Of a DNA stretch of 28,620 nucleotides, positions 1 to 8,594 are shown one piece after another. Position 1 is the stretch's first letter. Every line of letters begins with the position of its first letter. The notes beneath the pieces were generated by a model. That model was not told the DNA's origin. It did not search any database and saw only the letters and a list, made by a program, of their open reading frames with translations. The translations under genes and the position numbers were made by a program. Source of the DNA: Candidatus Altarchaeales archaeon (GTDB taxonomy: Archaea; Altiarchaeota; Altiarchaeia; IMC4; SCGC-AAA252-I15); the NCBI GenBank assembly GCA_014729705.1, contig WJJK01000382.1, positions 1-28,620 on the forward strand. Direction: 5' to 3'.

Positions 1-1
1 G

Positions 2-1441
2 TATGATTACGGAGTATTCAACAAGCCTAAACCTCTTGAGAGTCCTGATGGGATACTCCATGAGTGGTATAAGGCACGCAGAAGAGACTGGACATCTGAT
101 CCAGATGAGCAAGCACCCGCGATTAGTATAGATCGTAAGATCTCATCTGTGATGGAGAAGTTTTCGGCTGATGACTCTGGATTTCGTAGCAAGATGGCTG
201 CGTCTATGACAGAGATTATTAACAACGATTTCCACTACAAAAACCATCTGAAGCAAAAACGAGCTGCTGCATGCCAGGTCTCTTGGGAGAACAAATCAAA
301 TACGGAGCAGGTAAATAAGGGTTTACTTATTTTTAAGGTTACTAGCCCCTCAAAAGGCGATGAGCCTTCTACGCCACGTATAGTCTACATGCAGTTTCTA
401 CGGACTGATAAACCTGGCCAAACAATACCCTACTCAAATCTTCCTGTGCAGCTATCTTGTAGCTGCGAGTCTTTTCTTTTCTATGGGGCGCAGTATTACG
501 CTCTTCGAGGCAACTACCTATACCTACCCGGACGTCGTATTAATACGTACATAGCTGTACCTCCTAAACACCAAAGTCAGTACACGGTGCATAGGAGTCC
601 TCATTATCCGGAGGGAAGACGTTATCCAGGACGAGGCCTGAACTTCAGAGTCTGTAAGCATATCCTTGCAGTATACATGAAAGTTATACGTTCTCTTAAG
701 CCTCTATATGATACTGAGGAGTACCCAACAACGAGCCCGCCCTCTAAGATCATGAATCCGGAGGTGTGGGAGAAGCTCATGAAGTTTCCTTTTGAAGAGG
801 AAGAGATCAAGGAGAGGCTTCGTCAGGGTAAAGCACCGCCCGCATTCTTCCGGCGTGAGAATATCACACCGGCTGTCGTGGAGTGGTTTAAGACGAGCTG
901 GATACCTTTAGATGATAGTGAGAAGATCAAGGTACTCAGTAAGATGATTGAGTCTCCTGAGCGTATTTTCTTCATACTGACGAAGGAGTCCTATCTGCAG
1001 AAGCAGCGGGGCCGTCGTATATCTGAGCAACTTATCAATGAGGGTTACAAGTTCATGGAGCGGGGCGTAGGTAAGCCTACAGATAAAGAGCCAGAGCAAG
1101 TGTACACAAAAGCTCCAGGGGTCCCTGAGGATCAAGTACAGACAGGTAAAGGTACGTGGGTATCAGAGCCCGGAGGAGACATTAATGCTGAGGATTACAT
1201 GACTGAGGCTTCTCCGGATGAAGTAGAGGATATGGATCCTGACAGCGGAGAGCCTGTAGGGCCTACTACTCCCACGGAGCCGACGAAGGTAGAGCCAGCT
1301 ACTAAACCCGCGGAGGAACCTCCTCTGAAGCACAAGCAGCGTGAGATAGCCAAAAAATTGAGACCGGGCTTGAAGAGGGCCTCGGCTCACAATGTCATAT
1401 CTAAATTTCTATCGAGACAGCAGACATATGGACAGCTATAA
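2..1441 (+). CDS. SWIM-type zinc-finger protein, 5' end outside window
   Basis: The frame is open from base 2 with no stop, so the methionine at 149 is probably internal and the gene begins before the window; 479 residues are visible. Counting from base 2, C153-x-C155 (in LSCSCESF) and C218-x-H220 (in VCKHILA) form a CxC...CxH SWIM signature, a zinc-binding fold known from DNA- or protein-interaction proteins. After the finger comes a charged helical region, then a low-complexity Pro/Glu/Thr-rich stretch (about residues 365-435), and a basic tail with KHKQREIAKK and KKLRPGLKR. The tail could bind nucleic acid. No catalytic motif is visible, so the specific role is unknown. It overlaps the start of the next gene by a few bases, suggesting co-translation. 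The zinc-finger reading is fairly secure; any role in packaging or the virion is inference from position. Confidence 0.75.
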   Translation, partial: YDYGVFNKPKPLESPDGILHEWYKARRRDWTSDPDEQAPAISIDRKISSVMEKFSADDSGFRSKMAASMTEIINNDFHYKNHLKQKRAAACQVSWENKSNTEQVNKGLLIFKVTSPSKGDEPSTPRIVYMQFLRTDKPGQTIPYSNLPVQLSCSCESFLFYGAQYYALRGNYLYLPGRRINTYIAVPPKHQSQYTVHRSPHYPEGRRYPGRGLNFRVCKHILAVYMKVIRSLKPLYDTEEYPTTSPPSKIMNPEVWEKLMKFPFEEEEIKERLRQGKAPPAFFRRENITPAVVEWFKTSWIPLDDSEKIKVLSKMIESPERIFFILTKESYLQKQRGRRISEQLINEGYKFMERGVGKPTDKEPEQVYTKAPGVPEDQVQTGKGTWVSEPGGDINAEDYMTEASPDEVEDMDPDSGEPVGPTTPTEPTKVEPATKPAEEPPLKHKQREIAKKLRPGLKRASAHNVISKFLSRQQTYGQL

Positions 1442-1718
1442 GATTGAGTGGAATCGAGACGACCCTAAAGGGGCGGTGATGTTGGGCTTTGACTACCTTG
1501 AGAGACAAGATGAGATAGTCGGTTTTGTGTATTGCCCTCCTACTTTGATGAAGGAAATCGTCCTTGGGATGCCAGACGAAGTAGATTTTCAGTATATCCC
1601 GGAGGGTATCGGTATGATACGTACTGCATATCTCAAATACAACCCTACCGTACGGGATAATGAAATCCAGTTTTGGAATCAGGAGAAGAATAAAGAAGTA
1701 AGACTTTTCTTAAAGTAG
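1428..1718 (+). CDS. Small protein of unknown function (96 aa)
   Basis: This frame overlaps the end of the SWIM-protein gene and continues to a TAA at 1716-1718. The start is uncertain. ATG 1392 gives 108 aa, ATG 1428 gives 96 aa beginning MDSYKIEWNRDD, and ATG 1479 (after an AAAGGGG run) gives 79 aa. I chose 1428 because it limits the overlap to 14 bases and the residues after it look like ordinary protein, but no start has a clear Shine-Dalgarno except perhaps 1479. The product is mixed alpha/beta, without cysteine motifs, signal peptide or membrane segment. I do not recognise the family. It is likely co-transcribed with the upstream gene. Confidence 0.6.
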   Translation: MDSYKIEWNRDDPKGAVMLGFDYLERQDEIVGFVYCPPTLMKEIVLGMPDEVDFQYIPEGIGMIRTAYLKYNPTVRDNEIQFWNQEKNKEVRLFLK

Positions 1719-1791
1719 TGCTTTATTCTTTCGTGGTTATTCCGTATATTATCTCGGTCTAAAACATAGATCCATATGGGAGAAAATCCAG

Positions 1792-2241
1792 ATGCCCACC
1801 TATGATTATTCGTGTCCTGCTTGTGGACACACAGAAGAGAAATTCCATTCCATAAAAGTCGACCCTATATTCGCTTGTCCTGTGTGTGAGAAGAATGATT
1901 CTCATGTAGTCATGCAGCGCCTTATTTCTGCGAGCATCGGAGGCTTCGTTCTGGGCAGCACACCTTCTATGGCCTGGAAAGAAAAGCGTCTTCGTGAAAA
2001 GAAGAACGCATCTTTAGAGCTTAAGCAACTTGAGCGTTATGGCAGTGGTCAAAGCTTGAAACCAAATGTTGGGGGTATGGAAGTAGACTCCTGGTCCGAT
2101 GCCGCGAAAGTAGCACGAGAAGCCGGTATGAGCTCTGATTCATACCAGCCACATATAGAAAAGGAAAAGCATACCTCTAAAGAGAGTGGTATAGACGATC
2201 GGAAGTGGAAGCAGGCGAAGGATAAGAGGGACAAATCCTAA
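1792..2241 (+). CDS. FmdB-like zinc-ribbon protein
   Basis: The 149-residue protein opens MPTYDYSCPAC and carries C8-x-x-C11 and C29-x-x-C32, which together make the short zinc ribbon of the FmdB family of putative regulators. The family's usual start is M-P-x-Y-x-Y-x-C-x-x-C, matched here. Beyond residue 40 the chain is longer than a minimal FmdB protein: charged, Lys/Glu-rich and probably helical (about 55-149), ending in a very basic DRKWKQAKDKRDKS. GGGAGA lies just upstream of the ATG. The gene is the last of its transcription unit, with a strong terminator 22 bases after the stop. FmdB-like ribbons are often found in phage structural regions without assigned function; I infer metal binding and nucleic-acid or protein contact only. 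Confidence 0.75.
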   Translation: MPTYDYSCPACGHTEEKFHSIKVDPIFACPVCEKNDSHVVMQRLISASIGGFVLGSTPSMAWKEKRLREKKNASLELKQLERYGSGQSLKPNVGGMEVDSWSDAAKVAREAGMSSDSYQPHIEKEKHTSKESGIDDRKWKQAKDKRDKS

Positions 2242-2263
2242 AGTTAGTAACATACTGAAAAAC

Positions 2264-2306
2264 TGAGGGTTGTGCGTATGTCGGCATAGCCCTCATTTTA
2301 TTTTTT
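2264..2306 (+). terminator. Rho-independent terminator
   Basis: Positions 2264-2275 and 2284-2295 form a 12-bp stem, TGAGGG outermost and three G-T wobbles inside, around an 8-base loop. It is followed by TTTTATTTTTT. It closes the unit of the SWIM and FmdB-like genes and sits 15 bases before the next promoter motif. Confidence 0.85.
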
Positions 2307-2320
2307 GTCAATAAAAAAAA

Positions 2321-2333
2321 TAATCTCTTAATA
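2321..2333 (+). promoter_or_regulatory. Putative phage late promoter motif, copy 1
   Basis: The sequence is TAATCTCTTAATA, placed directly after a terminator and 72 bases before the GTG start of the ribbon-helix-helix gene. It matches the consensus TAAT(C/G)T(C/T/A)TTAATA seen at six other gene starts in this window. No good sigma70 -35 box accompanies it. The promoter role is inferred from recurrence and position. Confidence 0.7.
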
Positions 2334-2404
2334 CGCCGATCTTAATAGTATGTCACATGTGTGTACATGATACATACGTGTTTTATACTATTAAGGACGA
2401 GGAG

Positions 2405-2617
2405 GTGAAAAGAGTAAGTTTCCATCTGACGGACAATGAGATTAAAGCTCTTAAGGCTGTTCGAGAAAAAACAGGGTATACACAGGCCGAACTAATTAGA
2501 AAAGCAGTTGACCTGCTTTTGAATAGTTGGTGTGAAAAACCCGGCGTTACGGGGATAATCAATCTGGGAGGATTCTCTTCTCCGGCTTCTTCTGTTTCTG
2601 CAGAGGAGGTCGCGTAA
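2405..2617 (+). CDS. Ribbon-helix-helix (CopG/Arc-type) DNA-binding protein
   Basis: I place the start at GTG 2405, seven bases after AAGGA (2393-2397). This gives a 70-residue protein beginning MKRVSFHLTD. The in-frame ATG at 2357 has no Shine-Dalgarno and lies very close to the predicted transcript start. Residues 2-8 (KRVSFHL) form the beta strand. NEIKALKAVREKTGYT and QAELIRKAVDLLL form the two helices of an RHH fold, with TQAELIRKAV typical of the family. Such proteins bind DNA as dimers through the strand, usually as repressors. The tail after residue 43 is Gly/Ser/Glu-rich and unstructured. The stop overlaps the ATG of the glycosyltransferase gene (TAATG), so the two are translationally coupled. 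Autoregulation of this operon is plausible but not shown. Confidence 0.8.
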   Translation: MKRVSFHLTDNEIKALKAVREKTGYTQAELIRKAVDLLLNSWCEKPGVTGIINLGGFSSPASSVSAEEVA

Positions 2618-5600
2618 TGTCAGAGAAACTACTCGGCCTCAACATCATCGTTGGTCCTGGAGAAGAGAAAGAACTAGAGCGCTGTCTTAAGAGTTGGCAG
2701 GGAGATTTATTCGACGAGATAGTTGTTACGCATGCACGAAAAGAGACTGACCCAAAGGTTATGGATGTAGCCCAGAAATACGCGACCAAGGTGTTCGAAT
2801 TCGATTGGATCGAGGATTTTGCTGCGGCACGCAATTTTTCGTTCAGCAAGAATGAATCAAAGTACATTTTGTGGTGTTTCCATCCTTCTGCCCGTGTACA
2901 CACCAGTGAAGGGCTGCGTCCTATAGAGTCCGTTCAGGTGGGAGATAAAGTCCTGACGCACACGGGCGTGTACAAGAAAGTAATCAAGAAGTATCGTCAG
3001 CCTAAGAAAGGCAACCTGTACCGGGTGGTCACAGGATACAACAACTCCGAGTTTCTAGTAACAGGGAATCATGAGTTCTATGCCTCGAAGGGTGTGTCAT
3101 GTAGAACGGGAGTAAAATTCTGCACGTCGGGATGTAAGAAGCAATACAGTAAGAGGTACCTGGAGAAGTATGGAAAACTCAGTAGACAATGCAAGCAATT
3201 GTATGATCAGTACAACTTCAGCTTCGTCCCTGTATCTGAGTTGAGAGAGGGGGATGTTCTTACTTTCCCTGTACATCAAGGAGAAAGTAACCCCCGTAGA
3301 ATACAACTAGATACGACTCGCGGGCGAAAGAAGATACCCTCAGAGATAGAAGTCACGCCGGAATTGATGCGTCTTTTTGGTTATTACATTGCAGAAGGTT
3401 CTTCTGTTCATGCATCGATCCAGTTTACCTTCCATACAGACGAAGTTGAATACCGTGACGACGTAGAACATCTCCTCAATAAGTATTTCAATGTTTCTGG
3501 TAAGAAGTACTATCGTGGAAACAAGTGCCAAATATTCTATAACTCAGTCGTCTTAGGAAAGTTCTTCTCCGAATTTTTTGGGAAGGGCGCAGCCAATAAA
3601 CACTTCCCCACAGAATGGCTATCTCTACGCAAGGATTACCTTCGTGAACTCTTCAAAGGTTGGGTAAGAGGAGATGGAGGTCGAACATCGAACGGCCTTG
3701 CAGGTACCACGGTAAGTCCTTTTCTCCTTGAAGAGATGCAGTACGTTCTTAACAAGTTGGGATACCAGGCGAACACCACCTCGTACAACGGAGGCAAGGC
3801 ATATAAGCTGTGGCTTTCTGATGGACAATCTTCAAGGTTGTGTGAAGACCTGGAGGAAGACTATACTGACTTGAGGACATCACATACACGAGGAAAGTAC
3901 TATTTCATAGAAGATGGATATGTGCACTATCCCATTAAAAGTATAGAAACAGTCCCTTACGATGGACCTGTGTACAATTTAGAGGTAGAAGACGATCACA
4001 CGTACGTCGTGGAGTTTGCTCTCAACCACAACTGCGACGCAGATGACGTCATTAAGGCTCCTGAATATCAGAAAATAGCTGTGCTGAAAAAGCGACTGGA
4101 GACTGAGGAGAAAGACATGATCCTTATAGATTATGTCTACTCTCATGACGAGAAGGACCAGCCGCAACTTGTACTCCCTCGAGAGCGCATTGTACGTAAC
4201 TGTCCAGAGATAAAGTGGCATGATCGCATCCATGAGTATATCAATATGGATGCAAGCTTCAGGACGGAGCGAGTGCCTATCAAAATAGACCACTACCGTA
4301 CACGTCCTTTTGACCCCGAACGCAATCTTACTCTTCTTAAGAAATCCTATGAAGAGGACAATCCGAGCCCTCGCACCAAGTTTTACTACGGGAAAGAGCT
4401 ATGCGACGTCGGTAGGTGGGATGAAGCTATCCCTGTTCTGGAAGAATATGTTAATAAAGGAGATGGATTTCGAGATAATCTTACGGTAGCGTGCATCCGA
4501 CTATCAAGGTACTATCTCGAGCACCAAAACTCAGAGGCTGCTAAGAATTTTTCCTTAAAAGGCGTGCGCTTCAACCCAATATACGCTGAAAATTACGTCA
4601 CTCTTGGTGTCCTGTATGAGCAAGAGGGAAGACCCCTTGTAGCTGCTCAGTACTACAAAGAGGCTCTCACAAAAAAGCTTGAAGGCGGGATGTCTCAAAT
4701 CGTAGACTATTACGGCTTCATACCCGCGGCTAAGCTGGCGATGCTTTATATGGGACGTAAAGAGTTCAAAGAAGCTCTTAAGTATTGTAAGATAGCACTT
4801 GACCACAAACCCGATCATCCTCAGATGATGGAGATACATAAGGTACTTAAGACGGAGTACTCCAAACAGAAAAAGGGTTTTACTCTTAAGGAAAAGGAGG
4901 TCGAGGAGATCTCAAATTTTTTGCAGTCTATGAATATTAACATGGATGTGCAAGAAAACCATAACGACTATGCTGAAATTCGTTTGGTACGGAAAAAGAA
5001 ACTTGAGGTAGCGTGGCTCGTCCCGGGATTAAACCTCCAAGATCCTTCTACACGTATACGCAGGTATAATGTATGTAAGAAGATGGATGATCTTGGTATA
5101 AATAGCCGACTCATCGATAACTACGTAGGGAAGCACCCCTTTGAGGTGCGAAATCTCGTGGGAGACGCTTCTGTTGCTGTATTCGCTACGTTTGGCGTAG
5201 GTGAGTACGATATCATGAAGCACCTCCAGGAAAATGGTATCCGTTGTGTGCTGGATCACTGTGAGGCACTTTTTGATCTCCCGGACCAAGATAAGTTTAT
5301 GAGGCAGGTAGACCTCATCGCGTGCTGCTCTACGAAGCTCTGCGAACTTACGCAACAGCGTGGATACAAGCATGCCTGTGTGTTGCGAGACGCTATCGAA
5401 GAGCGTGAGCCGTCAAAACCCTATGTCTATGAAGATCGTTATGAGAAGCCAAAAGCTCTTTACATGGGTATGGGCGGGAACTCATTCATGGTGTCGCACT
5501 ATCTTAGGGATGTCATAGAAGAAGCCGGATATGAGTTGTTCTTATGCACAGAATGGGATGATGCTACAAAAAAGTGGGATCTCGATACATGGCCTGATGA

Positions 5601-7917
5601 TATGGTGGGGTGTGACGTTGTACTTTGTCCGCAGCGTATCGATGTTCAACCCGCTAAGAGCAGTGTAAAGGCTACAGCAGCTATGGCTTTTGGTATGCCT
5701 GTGCTGTGCTCTCCTATCCAAGCATATACAGAACTCATTGATCACGGGCGGAATGGATACATATGTGAGCGTAAGAAGGATTGGTATGACGCGCTGGTAG
5801 AGCTTCGGGACCCTAAGAAGCGTGAAGCTGTTGGGAAGGCAGGTAAAGAGTCTGTCCAGTCTTACTCTCTCGAGAGTATAACGAAGCAGTGGATTTCTAC
5901 GCTTACAGATCTTATAACGGCTAAGCCTAAGGTCGAGGAACCTGTACAGGAAGTTGTGGAGGAGAAGAGTCGAGATATCGTAGACATCATAATCCCCAAC
6001 TATAATAATGTAGAGTATCTTAAGCTTTGTGTAAGTTCTATACTTATGAATACTCTACATCCGTTTCATATCGTGATATCAGACGCGGGCAGTGATGAGG
6101 AAACTTGGAAGTATCTTCGTACATTGAAGGGGATCTCAGTGTTGGGAGACCCGGGTACCAGGCGTACTTTCTCTGAGACCTGTAATGCCGGTATCGTGGA
6201 GTCTAGGACTAAGTACTTTGTTATACTTAACTCAGACACTATAGTCTCTAAGAACTGGCTTACCAATCTGGTAAATAAGATGGATACAGTACCACGCCTT
6301 GCTTGTTGTGGTGTTCTCTCTAATTGCGACAGAGGTTGGTTGCACGATGTTCCGAGTAAGCCAGATATACCTAAGTATCCTATGCGTTTGGATAAAGCAG
6401 GCATCGAGCTTCATCCTGGTATGAAGCTTGAGACTATGAAGCCGCATCTTGAAGAGTTGCAGGATTTCATGGCTGTCTCGAATGATACATACGCTGATAA
6501 GTATGTCCCTCAAAAGTGGGTAGCTGCTTATGCAAGTATGTTTGCGAGATCAGCTGTCAATGAGGTAGGTCTATTCGACACCCAATTCAAGAACGGGTGC
6601 GAGGATCTTGACTTGTGTAGGAGACTATCTCTTGCAGGTTTTGTGTGTGGGCAGGCTATTGGTTCCTTCGTCTATCATTTTGGCGGCGTGAGTCGCGGGG
6701 CTTATCAGGATGAAGACCGTGAGTCTTATGATAAGGAAGATGTCGAGAACCACCAGAAATACCGTATTAAGTGGGAAAAGGAAAAGATTGCTATATGGAC
6801 CGGACCAGCCTGGGAGCCCTGGGATAAGGAGAAGGTAGATGAAGGTATGGCTGGGTCAGAGACATGGGCTGCGTATCTTTCTCGAGAGTTCGTGCGAAGA
6901 GGTTACCGGACCTATGTTTTTAATGACTTACGGTGCAATGATAAGGAAAAAGACACGGTACTCGACCCGGTGTTTGATGCCGACGGTAATAAAGTAGGAG
7001 ATGTTATTTATCGCGACCACACGCAGATGATGCGTGAGATCGCATACGAGCATATCGATCACTTTATAGCCTCCAGGTCTACGGATATACTGCACCAGAG
7101 TTTACATGCTGGGCGGCACTATGTTATGATACACGACATATGGCTCAATGGCAACCCGAACTATGATATCATGTCATGGAAGGTTCAGAAGTACGCCTAT
7201 CTCTCAGATTGGCATAAAAACTTTCTCATCCACCACCATAAGATGCCTCCAGAGAAGATGTTCCTTACAGCGAATGGTGTGGTGCAAGAGCTTTATGCGG
7301 ACGTAGACAGCTACATCAAAAAGAAACAGATGATTTACAGCTCGAGCCCTGACCGTGGTCTATATCAGCTTCTGCAAATGGTTCCAGATATTAAGAAAGC
7401 CGTGCCTGATTTCGAGTTGCTGATAGCCTATGGCTTTTTTAACTGGGAGAGTGCTGCTGAAAAGAGGGGTGATACAGAGTCTCTGGAGCTTATAAAGAAA
7501 ATAAAGACTCTCATGGAGCAGCCGGGAGTGCGGTATTTGGGTCGTATAAGCAAGGTGGAATTAGCAAAACATCAGATGGAGTCTTCTGTATGGTTGTATT
7601 CTTCCTGGTTTACCGAGACTTCATGTGTTGGGGCTATCGAGAACGGCCTCAGTAAGAATGCTATCCTCGCGACAGACTTGGCAGGTCTCCAGACGACTGT
7701 AGGAGAGGCTGGACAGCTTCTTAGCCCTCAGGGACTTAGTCGGGACGGGGAGTACCCCAAAGAGTTCGTACAGGAATTTACAGAGAAGTCTATAGCACTT
7801 CTGACAGATGAGCCCCTGCGTCTTGAATGGGCTCAGAAGGCGTATGACAAGATGCAGGCGTATCGCTGGGAGAACATTGTCGATGAATGGATAAGGCAGT
7901 TCCGGGATCCCACATAA
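2617..7917 (+). CDS. Multi-domain glycosyltransferase (GT2-TPR-GTB-GT2-GTB) with intein
   Basis: This precursor of 1766 residues becomes 1380 after removal of an intein at residues 87-472. Extein modules in order: (1) a GT-A/GT2 domain, residues 1-86 plus about 473-570, opening LGLNIIVGPGEEKELERCL with the metal-binding DxD in ILW/CDADDVI; (2) TPR-like helical repeats, about 570-760 (LCDVGRWDEAIPVLEEYV, MGRKEFKEALKYCKIALDH); (3) a GT-B domain, about 795-1110, with a donor-site-like AFGMPVLCSPIQAYTELI; (4) a second GT2, about 1120-1385, with VDIIIPNYNN, ILNSDT (1203-1208) and GCEDLDLCRRL; (5) a second GT-B domain, about 1390-1766, with an ETSCVGAIENGL motif. The chain should transfer several sugars in sequence, possibly onto virion proteins or host glycans; the substrate is unknown. 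It is coupled to the upstream RHH gene and closed by its own terminator. Fold calls are from motifs, GT family numbers less sure. Confidence 0.88.
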   Translation: MSEKLLGLNIIVGPGEEKELERCLKSWQGDLFDEIVVTHARKETDPKVMDVAQKYATKVFEFDWIEDFAAARNFSFSKNESKYILWCFHPSARVHTSEGLRPIESVQVGDKVLTHTGVYKKVIKKYRQPKKGNLYRVVTGYNNSEFLVTGNHEFYASKGVSCRTGVKFCTSGCKKQYSKRYLEKYGKLSRQCKQLYDQYNFSFVPVSELREGDVLTFPVHQGESNPRRIQLDTTRGRKKIPSEIEVTPELMRLFGYYIAEGSSVHASIQFTFHTDEVEYRDDVEHLLNKYFNVSGKKYYRGNKCQIFYNSVVLGKFFSEFFGKGAANKHFPTEWLSLRKDYLRELFKGWVRGDGGRTSNGLAGTTVSPFLLEEMQYVLNKLGYQANTTSYNGGKAYKLWLSDGQSSRLCEDLEEDYTDLRTSHTRGKYYFIEDGYVHYPIKSIETVPYDGPVYNLEVEDDHTYVVEFALNHNCDADDVIKAPEYQKIAVLKKRLETEEKDMILIDYVYSHDEKDQPQLVLPRERIVRNCPEIKWHDRIHEYINMDASFRTERVPIKIDHYRTRPFDPERNLTLLKKSYEEDNPSPRTKFYYGKELCDVGRWDEAIPVLEEYVNKGDGFRDNLTVACIRLSRYYLEHQNSEAAKNFSLKGVRFNPIYAENYVTLGVLYEQEGRPLVAAQYYKEALTKKLEGGMSQIVDYYGFIPAAKLAMLYMGRKEFKEALKYCKIALDHKPDHPQMMEIHKVLKTEYSKQKKGFTLKEKEVEEISNFLQSMNINMDVQENHNDYAEIRLVRKKKLEVAWLVPGLNLQDPSTRIRRYNVCKKMDDLGINSRLIDNYVGKHPFEVRNLVGDASVAVFATFGVGEYDIMKHLQENGIRCVLDHCEALFDLPDQDKFMRQVDLIACCSTKLCELTQQRGYKHACVLRDAIEEREPSKPYVYEDRYEKPKALYMGMGGNSFMVSHYLRDVIEEAGYELFLCTEWDDATKKWDLDTWPDDMVGCDVVLCPQRIDVQPAKSSVKATAAMAFGMPVLCSPIQAYTELIDHGRNGYICERKKDWYDALVELRDPKKREAVGKAGKESVQSYSLESITKQWISTLTDLITAKPKVEEPVQEVVEEKSRDIVDIIIPNYNNVEYLKLCVSSILMNTLHPFHIVISDAGSDEETWKYLRTLKGISVLGDPGTRRTFSETCNAGIVESRTKYFVILNSDTIVSKNWLTNLVNKMDTVPRLACCGVLSNCDRGWLHDVPSKPDIPKYPMRLDKAGIELHPGMKLETMKPHLEELQDFMAVSNDTYADKYVPQKWVAAYASMFARSAVNEVGLFDTQFKNGCEDLDLCRRLSLAGFVCGQAIGSFVYHFGGVSRGAYQDEDRESYDKEDVENHQKYRIKWEKEKIAIWTGPAWEPWDKEKVDEGMAGSETWAAYLSREFVRRGYRTYVFNDLRCNDKEKDTVLDPVFDADGNKVGDVIYRDHTQMMREIAYEHIDHFIASRSTDILHQSLHAGRHYVMIHDIWLNGNPNYDIMSWKVQKYAYLSDWHKNFLIHHHKMPPEKMFLTANGVVQELYADVDSYIKKKQMIYSSSPDRGLYQLLQMVPDIKKAVPDFELLIAYGFFNWESAAEKRGDTESLELIKKIKTLMEQPGVRYLGRISKVELAKHQMESSVWLYSSWFTETSCVGAIENGLSKNAILATDLAGLQTTVGEAGQLLSPQGLSRDGEYPKEFVQEFTEKSIALLTDEPLRLEWAQKAYDKMQAYRWENIVDEWIRQFRDPT
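2875..4032 (+). mobile_element. Intein with LAGLIDADG endonuclease in the glycosyltransferase
   Basis: The intein spans residues 87-472 of the host protein, 386 aa. It starts with Cys (CFHPSARVHTSEGLRPIESV), has block-A and hint features QVGDKVLTHTG and a block-B-like LVTGNHEFYA (TxxH form), and ends VYNLEVEDDHTYVV...LNHN. It is followed by Cys+1 of the C-extein, so all nucleophiles for class 1 splicing are present. Between blocks B and F are two LAGLIDADG helices, LFGYYIAEGS (253-262) and LFKGWVRGDGG (345-355), marking a homing endonuclease. The insertion splits ILW/CDADD, the glycosyltransferase DxD motif, so the first GT domain should be inactive until splicing. Both aspartate or glutamate positions of the LAGLIDADG helices are retained, so the endonuclease may be active. 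Confidence 0.92.
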
Positions 7918-7940
7918 CGAGAAACCAGCTATACGCTACT

Positions 7941-7971
7941 AGGGCCTCCTTAAACGGGAGGCCCTTTTCTT
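7941..7971 (+). terminator. Rho-independent terminator
   Basis: A 9-bp GC-rich stem (7941-7949 AGGGCCTCC, 7957-7965 GGAGGCCCT) with a 7-base loop is followed by TTTTCTT. It ends the glycosyltransferase unit, 15 bases before the next promoter motif. Confidence 0.88.
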
Positions 7972-7985
7972 ATACTATAGAGTAA

Positions 7986-7998
7986 TAATCTCTTAATG
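7986..7998 (+). promoter_or_regulatory. Putative phage late promoter motif, copy 2
   Basis: The sequence is TAATCTCTTAATG, 49 bases before the ATG at 8047 and directly after a terminator. Twelve of thirteen bases match copy 1. Confidence 0.68.
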
Positions 7999-8046
7999 AA
8001 AAGCCTATGAACGAAGAGATTTTCCACATTTTCATGGGATACAGAA

Positions 8047-8490
8047 ATGGCTGCTCCAAATGTTGGGATCAGAATTAATGCAGGAAAGATCAGCCTTATA
8101 TGGGACCTAGATACATCAGGGACTTACGCCTTTTACAATTTATACTGGGACACGAGTTCCACTATGGCTGCTGAGGCTGTATTCGCGTCTAATGTCCCGA
8201 ACAGGGCTGATGGTACATACTCGACCAAGCAGGTGGTATACGACTTTAACAGGTCTGCGCTACCGGTCACAGAGAGTACATCGTTTTATGTGCGCTTGAA
8301 GGGCGTTAGTGCAGCCGGTGTAGAGGATGCTGCAAACCCGAGTGCCACGAAATACATACCGGCGGTCAATGAAGTAGCGCCTGAGAGACAGACGGTGATG
8401 TATGGGTGGGACCCGACTACGAATACATGGCGGCCCATCATGGTCCAGAAGGACGCTACAAGCATCGCAGGTAAGTTGGATACTGTATAA
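8047..8490 (+). CDS. Probable virion protein, FN3/Ig-like fold (147 aa)
   Basis: The protein is dominated by alternating beta-strand patterns such as GKISLIWDLD, YNLYWDTSST and TSFYVRLKGVSAAG, which fit a single fibronectin-III-like domain (about residues 5-105). A C-terminal segment with YGWDPTTNTWRPI follows, a turn-rich pattern common in phage tail and head accessory proteins. There is no signal peptide, membrane helix or catalytic motif. The Shine-Dalgarno is weak (GGGA at 8036-8039), unlike most neighbours. The gene has its own promoter motif and a second promoter follows directly, so it forms a short unit. The fold call is by pattern; structural function is inferred from context. Confidence 0.65.
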   Translation: MAAPNVGIRINAGKISLIWDLDTSGTYAFYNLYWDTSSTMAAEAVFASNVPNRADGTYSTKQVVYDFNRSALPVTESTSFYVRLKGVSAAGVEDAANPSATKYIPAVNEVAPERQTVMYGWDPTTNTWRPIMVQKDATSIAGKLDTV

Positions 8491-8501
8491 GAAACGGTAG
8501 A

Positions 8502-8514
8502 TAATCTATTAATA
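8502..8514 (+). promoter_or_regulatory. Putative phage late promoter motif, copy 3
   Basis: The sequence is TAATCTATTAATA, 81 bases before the ATG at 8595. The 80-base leader holds a small palindrome TAGGGCCTA (about 8542) and a strong ribosome binding site. Confidence 0.68.
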
Positions 8515-8594
8515 TCCAGATATACATGATGATAGGTCGTTAGGGCCTAGCTCTTACACATTCAAAAGAAAAGTCATATCCCAAGGAGGATAAG

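Noticed and set aside
149..1441. Start of the SWIM-protein gene at ATG 149
   Set aside because: The frame is open to the left edge with protein-like sequence (for example LHEWYKARRRDWTSD) and there is no Shine-Dalgarno before 149.
2357..2404. ATG 2357 as start of the RHH gene
   Set aside because: No ribosome binding site precedes it and it lies very near the expected transcript start; GTG 2405 has AAGGA at seven bases and gives a standard RHH N-terminus.
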